NCBI RefSeq assembly: GCF_014042355.1
Contig: NZ_JACEZU010000002.1
Location: 124,001-188,000, forward strand
DNA from: Rugamonas apoptosis
GTDB lineage: Bacteria > Pseudomonadota > Gammaproteobacteria > Burkholderiales > Burkholderiaceae_D
DNA length: 64,000 bases
Reading direction: 5' to 3'
The translations under genes were made by a program, and so were the position numbers. Position 1 is the stretch's first letter. Each line of letters starts with the position of its first letter. Below are positions 36,580-46,024 of this stretch, one piece after another. The notes under the pieces were generated by a model. That model worked only from the letters and a program-made list of their open reading frames with translations. It searched no databases and was not told the origin of the DNA.

Positions 36580-37206
36580 TTACAGGCCGAACACGGCGGC
36601 GTCGCCCCGGCCCTGGCGCACCAGCTCGGCCTCATTGCCGCTCAGGTCGATCACGGTGGTGGGTTCCAGGCTGCAGGCGCCGCCATCGACGATCAGCTCG
36701 ATCTGCTTTTCCAGCTTGTCGCGAATGTCGTCGGCGTCCGTCAGCGGCATGTCCTCGTCGCCGGGCAGGATCAGGGTGGTGCCCAGCAGCGGCTGCTGCA
36801 GCTCTTCCAGCAGGGCTTGCACGATGGCGTTTTCCGGCACCCGCAGGCCGATGGTCTTGCGCGACGGGTGGCTGAGGCGACGGGGAACGCACTTGGTCGC
36901 CTCCAGGATGAAGGTGAACGGCCCCGGCGTGGCGGCCTTGAGCAGGCGGAACTGGCGGTTATCGACCCGCGCATAGACGCCGATCTCGCTCAAGTCGCGG
37001 CACAGCAGCGTCAAATGGTGTTTCTCATCGATACCGCGGATGCGCCGCAAGCGCTCCACGGCCGATTTGTCGTCCAGATGGCACACCAGCGCGTAGCAGG
37101 AATCCGTGGGCAGCGCGACGATGCCGCCGCCATGGATGATCTGGGCGGCCTGCTTGATCAGGCGCTGCTGCGGATTGTCGGGGTGGATCTGGAAGAATTG
37201 ACTCAT
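36580..37206 (-). CDS. YciO/Sua5/YrdC-family protein (threonylcarbamoyl-AMP synthase-like)
   Basis: This 208-residue protein has the YrdC fold with the nucleotide-binding segment GGIVALPTDSCYAL and the carbamoylation pocket region KHHLTLLCRDLSEIG. The C-terminal half has VDGGACSLEPTTVIDL. The C-x-L-V and LTLLC details place it in the YciO subgroup (TIGR00057) rather than canonical TsaC; YciO is structurally the same, but its role in t6A synthesis is less clear. Confidence 0.9.
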   Translation of the reverse strand: MSQFFQIHPDNPQQRLIKQAAQIIHGGGIVALPTDSCYALVCHLDDKSAVERLRRIRGIDEKHHLTLLCRDLSEIGVYARVDNRQFRLLKAATPGPFTFILEATKCVPRRLSHPSRKTIGLRVPENAIVQALLEELQQPLLGTTLILPGDEDMPLTDADDIRDKLEKQIELIVDGGACSLEPTTVIDLSGNEAELVRQGRGDAAVFGL

Positions 37207-37248
37207 GAGCCGGTCACTGTGGCGCGCGAACGCCCCGCTGTTGATTTC

Positions 37249-38130
37249 TCACAATTGTACGCTACGCAAGGCCGCGATCCGCTGCTCCAACGGCGGATGG
37301 GTGGAAAACAGCGCGCCCCAGCCGCCGCCGGCCGTGATGCCAGAGGCCGACAACGATTGCGGCAACGCGCCCGGCGCCATGCCGCCCAGGCGGGCCAAGG
37401 CGTGCTGCATGGGCAGGCTGTTGCCCAGCAGGCGGGCCGAGCCGGCGTCGGCGCGGAATTCGCGCTGGCGCGAGAACCAGGCCACGATCAGCGAGGCGGC
37501 CAGGCCGAACACGATTTCGCACACGAACACGGTGACCGTGTAGCCGATGCCGGGGCCGCGCCGCTCGTCATCGCCCTTGAGCAGCACGCGGTCGACGAAA
37601 TAACCCACCACGCGGGCCAGGAACACGACGAAGGTGTTGACCACGCCCTGGATCAAGGTCATGGTCACCATGTCGCCATTGGCCACGTGGGCCATCTCGT
37701 GGCCCAGCACGGCTTCCACTTCATCGCGGTTCATGCTTTCCAGCAGGCCGGTGGAGACGGCCACCAGGGCCGAATTCTTGAATGCACCGGTGGCGAAGGC
37801 GTTCGGTTCGCCCTGGTAGATGGCCACTTCCGGCATGCCCACGCCAGCGCGCTCGGCCAGCGTCTTGACGGTGTTGACCAGCCACAGTTCAGTGGAATTG
37901 GCGGGCGTGTCGATCACGCGCGCGCCCGTGCTCCACTTGGCCATGGGCTTGCTGATCAGCAGGGAAAAGATGGCGCCCGTAAAGCCCACCACCAGCGAGA
38001 ACGCCAGCAGGCTGCCCAGGTCCAGCCCACCGTTGACGCCCGGACGGCCGATGCCCAGCACGGACAAGACGATGGACAACACCAACATCACCGCGAGGTT
38101 GGTGGCGATAAACAGGAAGATGCGCTTCAT
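37249..38130 (-). CDS. htpX: membrane zinc metalloprotease HtpX
   Basis: This 293-residue M48 protease has two N-terminal transmembrane helices. The HEMAH zinc motif (H144, E145, H148) is followed by two more hydrophobic segments and the third ligand region at [16 protein letters not shown]. The C terminus ends in [12 protein letters not shown]. It degrades misfolded membrane proteins with FtsH. It interrupts the frequent PHP-yciO neighbourhood seen in this group (inference from memory of related genomes). Confidence 0.95.
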   Translation of the reverse strand: MKRIFLFIATNLAVMLVLSIVLSVLGIGRPGVNGGLDLGSLLAFSLVVGFTGAIFSLLISKPMAKWSTGARVIDTPANSTELWLVNTVKTLAERAGVGMPEVAIYQGEPNAFATGAFKNSALVAVSTGLLESMNRDEVEAVLGHEMAHVANGDMVTMTLIQGVVNTFVVFLARVVGYFVDRVLLKGDDERRGPGIGYTVTVFVCEIVFGLAASLIVAWFSRQREFRADAGSARLLGNSLPMQHALARLGGMAPGALPQSLSASGITAGGGWGALFSTHPPLEQRIAALRSVQL

Positions 38131-38223
38131 GAAAGTTTCCCTATGGCCAATGCCGAAATCCTAACGAAGCTATAAAATACGGGCGATCACTGGGAAAAAC
38201 AAGCTTCTGGTCACAATCGGCCG

Positions 38224-39057
38224 TTAAAACCAGTCGTGCCAGATCGGCGTCACATTCGCCGGCAACGGCGGCAGCAGGGAAAAATCAATGCGCGCCTCGC
38301 CCGGCGCATGGAAATCCGTGCCGCGCGAGGCCAGGAAACCATACTGGTTGGCCAGTTGGGCATAGACGGCGTACTGGTCCGGCGTGTGGCTGCCCGTCAC
38401 CACCTCGATGGCCGTGCCGCCCAATTGCTTGAATTCGTCGAACAACACACCCTGCGCCATCTGGTTGAACTTGTAGCGGCCCGGATGGGCGATCACGGCG
38501 ACGCCGCCCGCGCCCCGGATCCAGCCCACGGCGTCCGCCAGGCTGGCCCAGCTGTGCGGCACGTAGCCAGGCTTGCCTTCGGTCAGGTATTTCTTGAATA
38601 CTTCGGGCACGTTGGCGCAGGCGCCGATTTCGATCAGGTAGCGGGCGAAATGGGTGCGCGACATCAGGTCCGGGTTGCCCACATACTTGAGCGCGCCTTC
38701 ATAAGCGTCCGGAATGCCGACGGTGGCCAGTTGGGCCGCCATTTCGCGCCCGCGCGCATCGCGCCCGGCGCGGGTACGGGCCAGGCCGGCCAGCAAGGCG
38801 GGATTGGTTTCGTCCACCTGCAGGCCGACGATGTGCACCGTCTCCTTGGCCCAGGTGATGGAAATCTCGACCCCGGACACGAAACGCATGCCCAGGTCCT
38901 GGGCGGCGATGCGGGCCGCGGCCACACCGTCCACTTCGTCATGGTCGGTCAATGCCCACACATCCACCCCCGCCTTGCGGGCATGCGCCGCCACGGCGGA
39001 CGGCGCGAGCACGCCGTCGGAAACATTGGAATGGCAGTGCAGATCGACTTTTAACAT
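38224..39057 (-). CDS. PHP-domain phosphoesterase (RNase AM/TrpH-like)
   Basis: This 277-residue protein begins with the PHP motif DLHCHSNVSDG and continues with LTDHDEVDG, GVEIS, HPGRYKF and the last metal ligands in RGTDFHAPGE. Homologues (YciV/Rnm) remove nucleotides from the 5' ends of structured RNA and hydrolyse 3',5'-nucleoside bisphosphates. The C-terminal part is typical of the family. It is on the same strand as htpX, 93 bases upstream. Confidence 0.9.
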   Translation of the reverse strand: MLKVDLHCHSNVSDGVLAPSAVAAHARKAGVDVWALTDHDEVDGVAAARIAAQDLGMRFVSGVEISITWAKETVHIVGLQVDETNPALLAGLARTRAGRDARGREMAAQLATVGIPDAYEGALKYVGNPDLMSRTHFARYLIEIGACANVPEVFKKYLTEGKPGYVPHSWASLADAVGWIRGAGGVAVIAHPGRYKFNQMAQGVLFDEFKQLGGTAIEVVTGSHTPDQYAVYAQLANQYGFLASRGTDFHAPGEARIDFSLLPPLPANVTPIWHDWF

Positions 39058-39155
39058 ACGGATACCAGGCCTTGCTTCAGCAGTACGGAAACGCTCATTG
39101 TACGCTGCCTGCCAGCGTCCCGTTAGAGCTGGCTTAACGCTGGCGCGCTTGTGTT

Positions 39156-40034
39156 TCAGGCGAGGAATTCCTCGATCATGCGGGCCAGCACTTCGGGTTG
39201 GTCATGGTGCAGCATGTGGCCCGCATCGTCCATCATCTTGCACCGTACGTCGGCCAGGTGGCCCAGGCGGCGTTCGATTTCAACGCGCGCCTCGGGCTTG
39301 GGGCCCATCCAGTCCCACATATTGGTATGCACTGCCTCCACCCACAGCACGGGCGCCGTGATGGCTTTCCAGCACGCCATCACTTCATCTACGTGGTACA
39401 ACAGCGGCCCCATGCGCTTGTGGGCCGGGTCACCCAGGATTTCCCACTGCCCCGCTTCGTTGCGGGCCGACCAGTGCTGGGCCAGGAAGGCGGCGCGCGC
39501 GTCCGTCAGGCGCGGATTGGTCTTTTGCAGGCGGGCCGCCACCGCTTCCAGCGAGGCGTAGCCGCGCATGGTGGGCGGTTCCAGCATGTCGTCCATCCAT
39601 TTGGCGTAGCGCTTCGGTGCCTGTTCTGGCCGGTTGGCGCGCAGGCCGAAACCTTCCAGGTTGATCAGGCGCCGGACGCGCTCCGGCCGCGCGCCCGCGT
39701 ACAGCCCCACCACGTTGCCGCCCATGCTGTGGCCCAGCAGGTTGATGGCTTCATCGGGCGCGTAGTGGCGCAGGACGGCATCCAGGTCGGCCAGGTAATC
39801 GGGGAACCAGTAGGTGTCCGAGCCGGACCGTTCCGACAGGCCGAAACCGCGCCAGTCCGGCGCGATCACGTGCCAGTCGCCCTGCAGGGCGTCGACCACG
39901 AACTGGAACGAGGCCGACACGTCCATCCAGCCATGCACCATGACGATCTTGGGCGCGCCCACCCGGCCCCAGTGGCGCACGTGGTAGCGCAAGCCGCGTA
40001 CTTGCAGGAATTCGGAACGGGATGCTGTATGCAT
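39156..40034 (-). CDS. alpha/beta-fold hydrolase
   Basis: The start at 40034 (MHTASRSEFLQ) gives 292 residues; the upstream in-frame extension is poor coding sequence. It has the oxyanion HGWMDVSASFQF, nucleophile elbow LGHSMGGNV and a C-terminal His region at DDAGHMLHHDQPE. An Asp is expected near VEAVHTN. The family includes esterases, epoxide hydrolases and haloalkane dehalogenases; the substrate cannot be told. It stands alone, divergent from the carbonic anhydrase gene. Confidence 0.9.
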   Translation of the reverse strand: MHTASRSEFLQVRGLRYHVRHWGRVGAPKIVMVHGWMDVSASFQFVVDALQGDWHVIAPDWRGFGLSERSGSDTYWFPDYLADLDAVLRHYAPDEAINLLGHSMGGNVVGLYAGARPERVRRLINLEGFGLRANRPEQAPKRYAKWMDDMLEPPTMRGYASLEAVAARLQKTNPRLTDARAAFLAQHWSARNEAGQWEILGDPAHKRMGPLLYHVDEVMACWKAITAPVLWVEAVHTNMWDWMGPKPEARVEIERRLGHLADVRCKMMDDAGHMLHHDQPEVLARMIEEFLA

Positions 40035-40215
40035 GATGGTCTGCCTTGAAATGGGTGCGCATGGCGCAATATAGTCGGCTTGCCGGCCGGAAATCAAAAT
40101 ATTAGCACGACCGTTCGATTCATGTGTGCAGTGCCTCGCATTGGCCGTTTTTGGCGGGAATTGTCGCCCAGGGCGTAAAATAGCGCCATCCCGTTGCTCT
40201 CAACCAAGGTATCCC

Positions 40216-40740
40216 ATGACTATTTACCAACTGGGCGAACACGCGCCTGACATCGCCGCTTCCGCCTTCATCGCCGACACCGCCAACGTGATCGGCAAGG
40301 TCACCGTGCATGACAACGCTTCCGTCTGGTTCGGTGTGACGATCCGGGGCGACAACGAGCGCATCACCATCGGTGAGAATAGCAATGTACAGGAATCGAG
40401 CATCATGCACACGGACATGGGCTATCCGCTGACGGTGGGCCGCGGCGTCACCATCGGCCACCAGGCCATGCTGCACGGCTGCACCATCGGCGATGGCGCC
40501 CTGATCGGCATCCAGGCCGTGATCCTGAACGGCGCCGTGATCGGCAAGGGCTGCCTGGTGGGCGCCGGCGCGCTGGTCACGGAGGGCAAGCAATTCCCGG
40601 ACTACTCGCTGATCATCGGCTCCCCGGCCAAGGCCGTGCGCACGCTGACGGCGGAAGAAATCGAGCGTCTGCAAGGCAACGCGGACAATTATGTCCAGCG
40701 CGGCCAGATGTTCAAGACGCAACTTAACAAGATCGGATAA
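40216..40740 (+). CDS. gamma-carbonic anhydrase family protein
   Basis: The start at 40216 (MTIYQLGEHAPD) gives 174 residues. The left-handed beta-helix hexapeptide repeats are visible, with three zinc-binding histidines in IMHTDMGY, TIGHQAMLHG and the neighbouring turn. The catalytic Gln/Asn-rich entry at SNVQESSIMH is as in CaiE/PaaY-type proteins. It may hydrate CO2 or act as a related acyl-CoA-associated enzyme. It lies 5 bases ahead of hslO, so the two are probably cotranscribed. Confidence 0.92.
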   Translation: MTIYQLGEHAPDIAASAFIADTANVIGKVTVHDNASVWFGVTIRGDNERITIGENSNVQESSIMHTDMGYPLTVGRGVTIGHQAMLHGCTIGDGALIGIQAVILNGAVIGKGCLVGAGALVTEGKQFPDYSLIIGSPAKAVRTLTAEEIERLQGNADNYVQRGQMFKTQLNKIG

Positions 40741-40745
40741 GAAAC

Positions 40746-41693
40746 ATGAGCACTACCCCGGACACCCTGCAGAAATTCATCTTTGAAAACGCCGCCGTGC
40801 GCGGCGAGTTCATCGATATTTCCGCCACCTGGCGCGAGGTGTTGTCGCGTCATCACTACCCGGCCGCCGTCAAGACGGTGCTGGGCGAAATGGTGGCCGC
40901 CGCCGCCCTGCTGTCGGCCAATCTGAAGTTCAACGGCTCCATCATCATGCAGATTCATGGCGACGGCCCGGTGCGCCTGTTGGTGGTCGAGTGCGACGCG
41001 GAACTGCGCCTGCGCGCCACCGCCAAGCTGGCGCCGGACGTGACCATCGCCGACGACGCCGGCCTGATGGCGCTGCTGAACGAACACGGCAAGGGCCGCT
41101 TCATCATCACCCTGGACCCGGCCGACAAGGTGCCGGGCCAGCAGCCCTACCAGGGCATCGTGCCGCTGGACGGCGATGACGTGGCCACCGTGATCGAAAA
41201 CTACATGCTGCGTTCGGAACAGCTGGACACCAAGCTGTGGCTGGCCGCCAATGATGACGTGGCGCGCGGCCTGCTGCTGCAAAAGCTGCCCTACCACGGC
41301 GGCAAGGCCGAAGCCGTGCCGCTGTCGCAGGAAGATGCGCTGGAAACGTGGAACCGCGCCGCGATCCTCGGTTCCACCCTCAAGCGCGAAGAATTGCTGG
41401 AGACGGGAATCGACGTGCTGATGCAGCGCCTGTTCTGGGAAGAAACGATCCGCGTGTTCGACCCCGTCCATCCATCGTTCCACTGCACCTGCACCCGCGA
41501 GAAAGTGGGCAATATGCTCAAGATGCTGGGCCGCGAGGAAGTGGACAGCGTGTTAGCCGAGCTGGGCCACGTGGGCGTGAACTGCGATTTCTGCGGCCAG
41601 CACTACGACTACGACAAGGTCGATTGCGCCCAACTGTTCACCAGCAACGCGCCGGTGGAAGTGCTGATTCCCGTGGGCGAAGCCAAGCACTAA
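40746..41693 (+). CDS. hslO: redox-regulated chaperone Hsp33
   Basis: This 315-residue holdase is activated by oxidative unfolding. The N-terminal core domain is complete (RGEFIDISATW, VDGDDVATVIENYML-like segments). The C-terminal zinc switch has CTC in FHCTCTREK and CDFC in VNCDFCGQHY, so all four cysteines are present. It acts in the cytoplasm. The start follows the carbonic anhydrase stop by five bases. Confidence 0.96.
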   Translation: MSTTPDTLQKFIFENAAVRGEFIDISATWREVLSRHHYPAAVKTVLGEMVAAAALLSANLKFNGSIIMQIHGDGPVRLLVVECDAELRLRATAKLAPDVTIADDAGLMALLNEHGKGRFIITLDPADKVPGQQPYQGIVPLDGDDVATVIENYMLRSEQLDTKLWLAANDDVARGLLLQKLPYHGGKAEAVPLSQEDALETWNRAAILGSTLKREELLETGIDVLMQRLFWEETIRVFDPVHPSFHCTCTREKVGNMLKMLGREEVDSVLAELGHVGVNCDFCGQHYDYDKVDCAQLFTSNAPVEVLIPVGEAKH

Positions 41694-41723
41694 AACGTAG
41701 GGGCTGTTTCAAAATAAGAAACC

Positions 41724-41779
41724 CGGGGTCAGTTCCGGCAATCTGCCATATTGATGGCACGATGCCGGAACTGACCCCG
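41724..41779. repeat. GGGGTCAGTTCCGGC palindromic repeat, copy 1 (also a terminator)
   Basis: Perfect 17-base arms (41724-41740 and 41763-41779) surround a 22-base loop containing AATCTGCCATATTGATGG. CTTTTT follows on the plus strand, so it can serve as the hslO terminator. A diverged copy with an inverted loop occurs at 45943-45995. It is an interspersed REP/MITE-like repeat. Confidence 0.8.
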
Positions 41780-41789
41780 CTTTTTGCGT

Positions 41790-42113
41790 TTACCAGTGGA
41801 CGCATTTGATGGGCGCGATATCGACCGTACCCACTGCCTTACCTGCGCTCGCACGGCGCAAGTCCACCTGCTCGATGCAACTGCCGGGGAAGATCCGCTG
41901 CTGGCTGCGCGTGCACACGATGGCCGGCGCTTCCGCCTTGCTGTCGCAATAGAATCCTTCCGCAGCCATGCGCACCAGCGCTTGCTCCATCGGCATGCCG
42001 GGCATCACCGTGCCGGCCACGAAGGTGGAAAAGCGGTTCTGGTCCACCGTGTAGCATCCCGTCAGGACCGCCGCCATCGCCACGGCAATTCCCCCTATCG
42101 CCAGTCTGCGCAT
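41790..42113 (-). CDS. small lipoprotein of unknown function
   Basis: GAGG five bases upstream supports the second of two adjacent ATG codons (42113). The 107-residue product has a signal peptide and lipobox LTGC (C20). The mature part has four cysteines (FYCDSKAE, IVCTRSQQ, GSCIEQ, IKCVHW) and a small beta-type fold. PGMPMEQALVRMAAEGFYC recalls SmpA/BamE-like or DUF4189-type repeats, but I do not recognise it firmly. It is in the envelope. It is convergent with hslO. Confidence 0.78.
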   Translation of the reverse strand: MRRLAIGGIAVAMAAVLTGCYTVDQNRFSTFVAGTVMPGMPMEQALVRMAAEGFYCDSKAEAPAIVCTRSQQRIFPGSCIEQVDLRRASAGKAVGTVDIAPIKCVHW

Positions 42114-42237
42114 CATTGCCTCGCATTGCATGTTAGTGATGGGGCGCAGTGTACGAGCGCCCTGCCCGCTTGTCCAGCCGCATACCAGCCACCGCGCCAG
42201 CCACCGCGGCCGGCAATTGGAATACCGCCTCCAGCGC

Positions 42238-42271
42238 CCGTCATCACGGCGTCACACAGACTGCCTATCAT
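42238..42271 (+). promoter_or_regulatory. Pho box and -10 of the receptor-GDPD operon
   Basis: CCGTCAT (42238-42244) and GCGTCAC (42249-42255) are direct repeats at an 11-base period. Ten bases further on lies TATCAT (42266-42271). The same box/-10 geometry is found before pstS. The site lies about 50-85 bases before the receptor start. Confidence 0.65.
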
Positions 42272-42321
42272 CCGCCGCGTCGCAGTTCCCCAAGCAATGG
42301 CATTTCACTCGAGGCTCAATG

Positions 42322-44760
42322 ATGATCCGTACCGCTTCCCGCGCCCACGCCGGCGCCATGGCCGCCTGCCTGGCGGCCTTCAGTTTCCCCATGCTGGCCA
42401 TGGCCGCCAACGTGGCCAGCGCCGTGGCCGACATGGGCACGCCCGACAGTCTCGCCATGGTGGCCGCCGACAGCACGGCCAGCGCGGCTGAATTCGCCAC
42501 CGAAGCGGCCGCCGTCGGCCCCATCACGACGGTGGAAATCGCCACCCGCAAGACCCGTTCCTCGGTCGCGCTGGGCAAGGCCGACATGCAGAAAATCCTG
42601 CCCGGCGTGAACCCATTGAAAGCGCTGCACACCCTGCCCGGCGTGAGCTTCCAGACGGCCGACCCGTGGGGCAACAACGAGCAGAACCTGTCGCTGTTCG
42701 TACACGGCTTCTCCGGCCAGCAACTGGGCTACACCATGGATGGCGTGCCGCTGGGCGACCAGCAGTACGGCAACTACAACGGCCTGTCGCCACAGCGCGC
42801 CGTCATCAGCGAGAACGTCAGCAGCGTGATCCTGTCGTCCGGCGCCGGCGACCTGGCCACCGCCTCCACCAGCAACCTGGGCGGCACCATCGAAACCTTC
42901 TCGGCCGACCCGCTGGCCACGCGCGGCGCGACCGTGCAGCAAACGGTGGGCAGCCACCGCACGTCGCGCACCTATGCCCGTTTCGACACGGGCAGCTTCG
43001 GCAACGGCAACAGCGCCTACCTGTCGGCCATCCACCACGAAGCGCGGGCCTGGGACTTCCAGGGCCGCCAGGGCGGCGACCAGGTCAACGCCAAGTTCGT
43101 CAATCGTAGCGACGCCGGCAAGCTGACCGTGTTCTTCAACTACTCGGACAAGATCGAACCGAACGAGGACAGTACCGTCCACGTGGCCGGCGAAAAGAGC
43201 GCGCCCTATACCCGCCCCTTCCTGTACCCGGACTTCGCGGCCGCGCTGGCCTATCTGTCGCCCACCGGCGCCACCCCGGCCGCCGACGGCAACAACTACC
43301 ACAACTACTACAGCGACGCCCAGCGTACCGACTACCTGAGCTACGCCAAATACGAAGCCAACCTGAGCGAGAGCGCCACCTGGTCCAACCAGCTCTATTA
43401 CCACCACGACGATGGGGTCGGCGTGGTGGCCGGCCCGATCGGCGTGGCTGGCCTGCCCGGCCTGTTCAGCGTCTACTACCCGAACCAGAACCTCAAGCAA
43501 GTGTTCGGCAATTCCGGCTATGCCACCCGCACCACGGAATACGCGATCAACCGCGCCGGCCTGCTATCGACCGTGCGCATGGAACTGGGCGAACATCAGG
43601 TACAAGCCGGCCTGTGGCTGGAACACAACCGCTCGGAAGCGTACCGCCGCTGGTATGCGCTCGATGTGAACCACCCCAGCTCGCCGTATGACCGCCCCAG
43701 CAATCCGCTGATCACCCAGTACGGCAGCGAAATCAACAACAAGGTGGCGCAGTTGCACCTGCAGGATGAATGGCGCGTGCGGCCAGACCTGGCGCTGCAG
43801 GCCGGTTTCAAATCCAGCCTGCAATTTGCGCAAGGCAGCTTCCCCGTGCAGCCGGCCAAAGGCGCCATCGCCAACGGCTCGCTGGCCTTGCCGGTAGGCG
43901 AAATCATCACCAAGAAATGGTTCCTGCCGCAGGCCGGCGCGCGCTGGGATATCAGCGCCCAGGACCAGTTGTTCGTCAACGTGCAAAAGAACATGCGCCA
44001 GTTCGTCACCTACGGCGGCGGCGGCGCTTCGCCGTGGAGCCTGGCCAGCCAGCAGGCGTTCGACCTGTTCAAGGCCATGGCCAAGCCGGAAACGTCGGTC
44101 ACCTATGAGGCTGGCCTGCGCGGCAACCGCATCCTGCCCAGCGGTCCGGTGACGGCCATCGACTCGCAGATCAGCCTGTACCATGTGGACTTCAAGGACC
44201 GCCTGCTGCAGATCAGCCCCACGCCCGTGCTGCTGTCCATCATCGGCGGCAACCCGGTGCTGGCCAACGTGGGCAGCGTGAAGACGGACGGCATCGACCT
44301 GTCCGGCACGTTGCACTTCGGCCGCGCGTTCTCGTTCTACGACGCGCTGTCCTACAACCATTCCACCTATTCGGACAACTACAGCAATGGCGCGGCCACC
44401 GTCGCCACGGCCGGCAAGTCGGTGCCGGGCAGCCCGGAATGGATGAACAAATTCGTCGCCACCGCCACCGTGGCCGACACGGCATTCCAGCTGATCGGCG
44501 ACTACGTGGGCAAGCGCTACGCCACCTACACCAACGACTTGAGCGTGCCCAGCTACTTCCTGCTGAGCCTAGGTGTATCGGGCAAGTTGCCGTTCCTGAA
44601 CGGCGGCGTGCTCAAGAACGCGCGCTACCGTGTCAACGTCAGCAACCTGCTGGACCGCGAAGGCAGCCTGAACGTGGTGGTGGGCGCGGCCGACAAGACC
44701 TACAATACTTTCCCGATCGCCCCGCGCCAGGCCTTCTTCACCGTGATGGCGGACTTCTGA
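42322..44760 (+). CDS. TonB-dependent outer-membrane receptor
   Basis: This is a receptor of about 812 residues (the adjacent ATG at 42319 is equally possible; GAGG lies 4-7 bases ahead). A signal peptide ends near AMAANVASA. The plug domain begins with TTVEIATRKTRSSVALG and has LHTLPGVSFQTADPWG and YTMDGVPLGDQQYGNY. A 22-strand barrel ends in the usual aromatic, MADF. It is not close to a classical siderophore receptor. Its stop overlaps the start of a phosphodiesterase gene, and the Pho box points to uptake of phosphorylated compounds. It lies in the outer membrane. Confidence 0.9.
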   Translation: MIRTASRAHAGAMAACLAAFSFPMLAMAANVASAVADMGTPDSLAMVAADSTASAAEFATEAAAVGPITTVEIATRKTRSSVALGKADMQKILPGVNPLKALHTLPGVSFQTADPWGNNEQNLSLFVHGFSGQQLGYTMDGVPLGDQQYGNYNGLSPQRAVISENVSSVILSSGAGDLATASTSNLGGTIETFSADPLATRGATVQQTVGSHRTSRTYARFDTGSFGNGNSAYLSAIHHEARAWDFQGRQGGDQVNAKFVNRSDAGKLTVFFNYSDKIEPNEDSTVHVAGEKSAPYTRPFLYPDFAAALAYLSPTGATPAADGNNYHNYYSDAQRTDYLSYAKYEANLSESATWSNQLYYHHDDGVGVVAGPIGVAGLPGLFSVYYPNQNLKQVFGNSGYATRTTEYAINRAGLLSTVRMELGEHQVQAGLWLEHNRSEAYRRWYALDVNHPSSPYDRPSNPLITQYGSEINNKVAQLHLQDEWRVRPDLALQAGFKSSLQFAQGSFPVQPAKGAIANGSLALPVGEIITKKWFLPQAGARWDISAQDQLFVNVQKNMRQFVTYGGGGASPWSLASQQAFDLFKAMAKPETSVTYEAGLRGNRILPSGPVTAIDSQISLYHVDFKDRLLQISPTPVLLSIIGGNPVLANVGSVKTDGIDLSGTLHFGRAFSFYDALSYNHSTYSDNYSNGAATVATAGKSVPGSPEWMNKFVATATVADTAFQLIGDYVGKRYATYTNDLSVPSYFLLSLGVSGKLPFLNGGVLKNARYRVNVSNLLDREGSLNVVVGAADKTYNTFPIAPRQAFFTVMADF

Positions 44761-45884
44761 TGCACACCTCAACCTACCCTGCCCGGCTGTCGCGCCGCGG
44801 CTTCATGCGCGCAGCGGCGGCCGCCGGCTGCGCGCTGCTGGCGCCAGCCGCCGTGCTGGCAGCGTCGACTGGAGCCAAACCGCTGGTGTTCGGCCACCGT
44901 GGCGCCAGCGCGCTACGGCCCGAACACACACTGGCCTCGTACGCGCGCGCCATCGCCGACGGCGCCGACTACGTGGAACCGGACCTCGTGTGCACCAAGG
45001 ATGGGGTACTGGTGGCCCGCCATGAAGCGAACCTGACGGAGACGACGGACGTGGCCAGCCGCGCCCAGTTCGCCAGCCGCCGCACCCGCAAGACCATCGA
45101 CGGCGTGCCCCACGAAGGCTGGTTCGTGGACGACTTCACGTTCGCGGAACTGAAAAGCCTGCGCGCCATCGAGCGCCTGCCCGACGCCCGCCCCGGCAGC
45201 GCCCAGTACGACGGCATGTTCCAGGTGGTGAGCTGGGAAGAGATCATCGACTTCGTGGCGGCCGAGTCGGCCGCGCGCGGGCGCGTGATCGGCCTGGTGC
45301 CGGAGCTGAAAAGTTCGACTTATTTCGCCAGCGTCGGCCTGCCGCTGGAGGACCGCTTCCTCGCCATCCTGGCCGGGCACGCGTACACGCGCCGCAATCC
45401 GGTCGAAATCCAGTCGTTCGAAGTGGCCAACCTGAAATACCTGCGCGGCAAGCTGGGGCGGCGCGCCAACTTGCGCCTGATGCAGTTGGTGGTGACGGAC
45501 GCGCTGCGTCCCAGCGACGTGGCGGCGGCCGGCGGCACGCTCACTTTCGCCCAGATGTGCACTCCGGCCGGCCTGCGCGACATCGCGGCGTATGCCGACG
45601 TGGTGGCGCCACCCACGCGCGCCATCATCCCGCTCGCCAAGGACGGCAAGCTGGGCCAGCCCACTGCGCTGGTGGACGATGCACATCGCGTGGGATTGCG
45701 GGTGGAACCGTGGACTTTCCGCCCCGAGAACCGCTTCCTGGCGGCCGACTTCCGCGACGGCGCGGGCGACAACGCGCGCAACGAGGCGGGCTCGGTGGCC
45801 GAGATGCGACGCTACCTGGCCGCCGGTATCGATGGCTTCTTCACGGATGATCCGGCGCTGGGCCGGCGGGCGGTAGACGCGTAA
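44760..45884 (+). CDS. glycerophosphodiester phosphodiesterase, Tat-exported
   Basis: The ATG at 44760 overlaps the receptor's TGA (TGATG), so the two are translationally coupled. The 374-residue product starts with a twin-arginine signal, SRRGFMRAAAAAG, then a hydrophobic stretch ending near LAAS. The GDPD motifs are GHRGASALRPEHT, EPDLVCTKDGVLVARHE and the C-terminal VEPWTFRPEN. It would cleave glycerophosphodiesters in the periplasm to supply glycerol phosphate and phosphate. A length over 350 and an insert after the first HE motif fit the GlpQ-like group. Confidence 0.92.
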   Translation: MHTSTYPARLSRRGFMRAAAAAGCALLAPAAVLAASTGAKPLVFGHRGASALRPEHTLASYARAIADGADYVEPDLVCTKDGVLVARHEANLTETTDVASRAQFASRRTRKTIDGVPHEGWFVDDFTFAELKSLRAIERLPDARPGSAQYDGMFQVVSWEEIIDFVAAESAARGRVIGLVPELKSSTYFASVGLPLEDRFLAILAGHAYTRRNPVEIQSFEVANLKYLRGKLGRRANLRLMQLVVTDALRPSDVAAAGGTLTFAQMCTPAGLRDIAAYADVVAPPTRAIIPLAKDGKLGQPTALVDDAHRVGLRVEPWTFRPENRFLAADFRDGAGDNARNEAGSVAEMRRYLAAGIDGFFTDDPALGRRAVDA

Positions 45885-45942
45885 GCCAGGCAAAGTGGCC
45901 GTGCAACCGCGCCCACGGCCGCGCGCCTGGATAAGCAAGGCA

Positions 45943-45995
45943 GGGGCAGTTCCAACATCACGCCACGCTTTGGCAGATTGCCGGAACTGACCCCG
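45943..45995. repeat. GGGGTCAGTTCCGGC repeat, copy 2 (degenerate)
   Basis: The right arm TGCCGGAACTGACCCC (45979-45994) is identical to copy 1. The left arm is GGGGCAGTTCC with a missing T and mismatches. The loop contains the reverse complement of AATCTGCCA, so the interior is inverted relative to copy 1. CTTTT follows; it lies at the 3' end of the phosphodiesterase gene. Confidence 0.75.
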
Positions 45996-46024
45996 CTTTT
46001 CGCTTCTTGCCGGCCACGCGCCAG

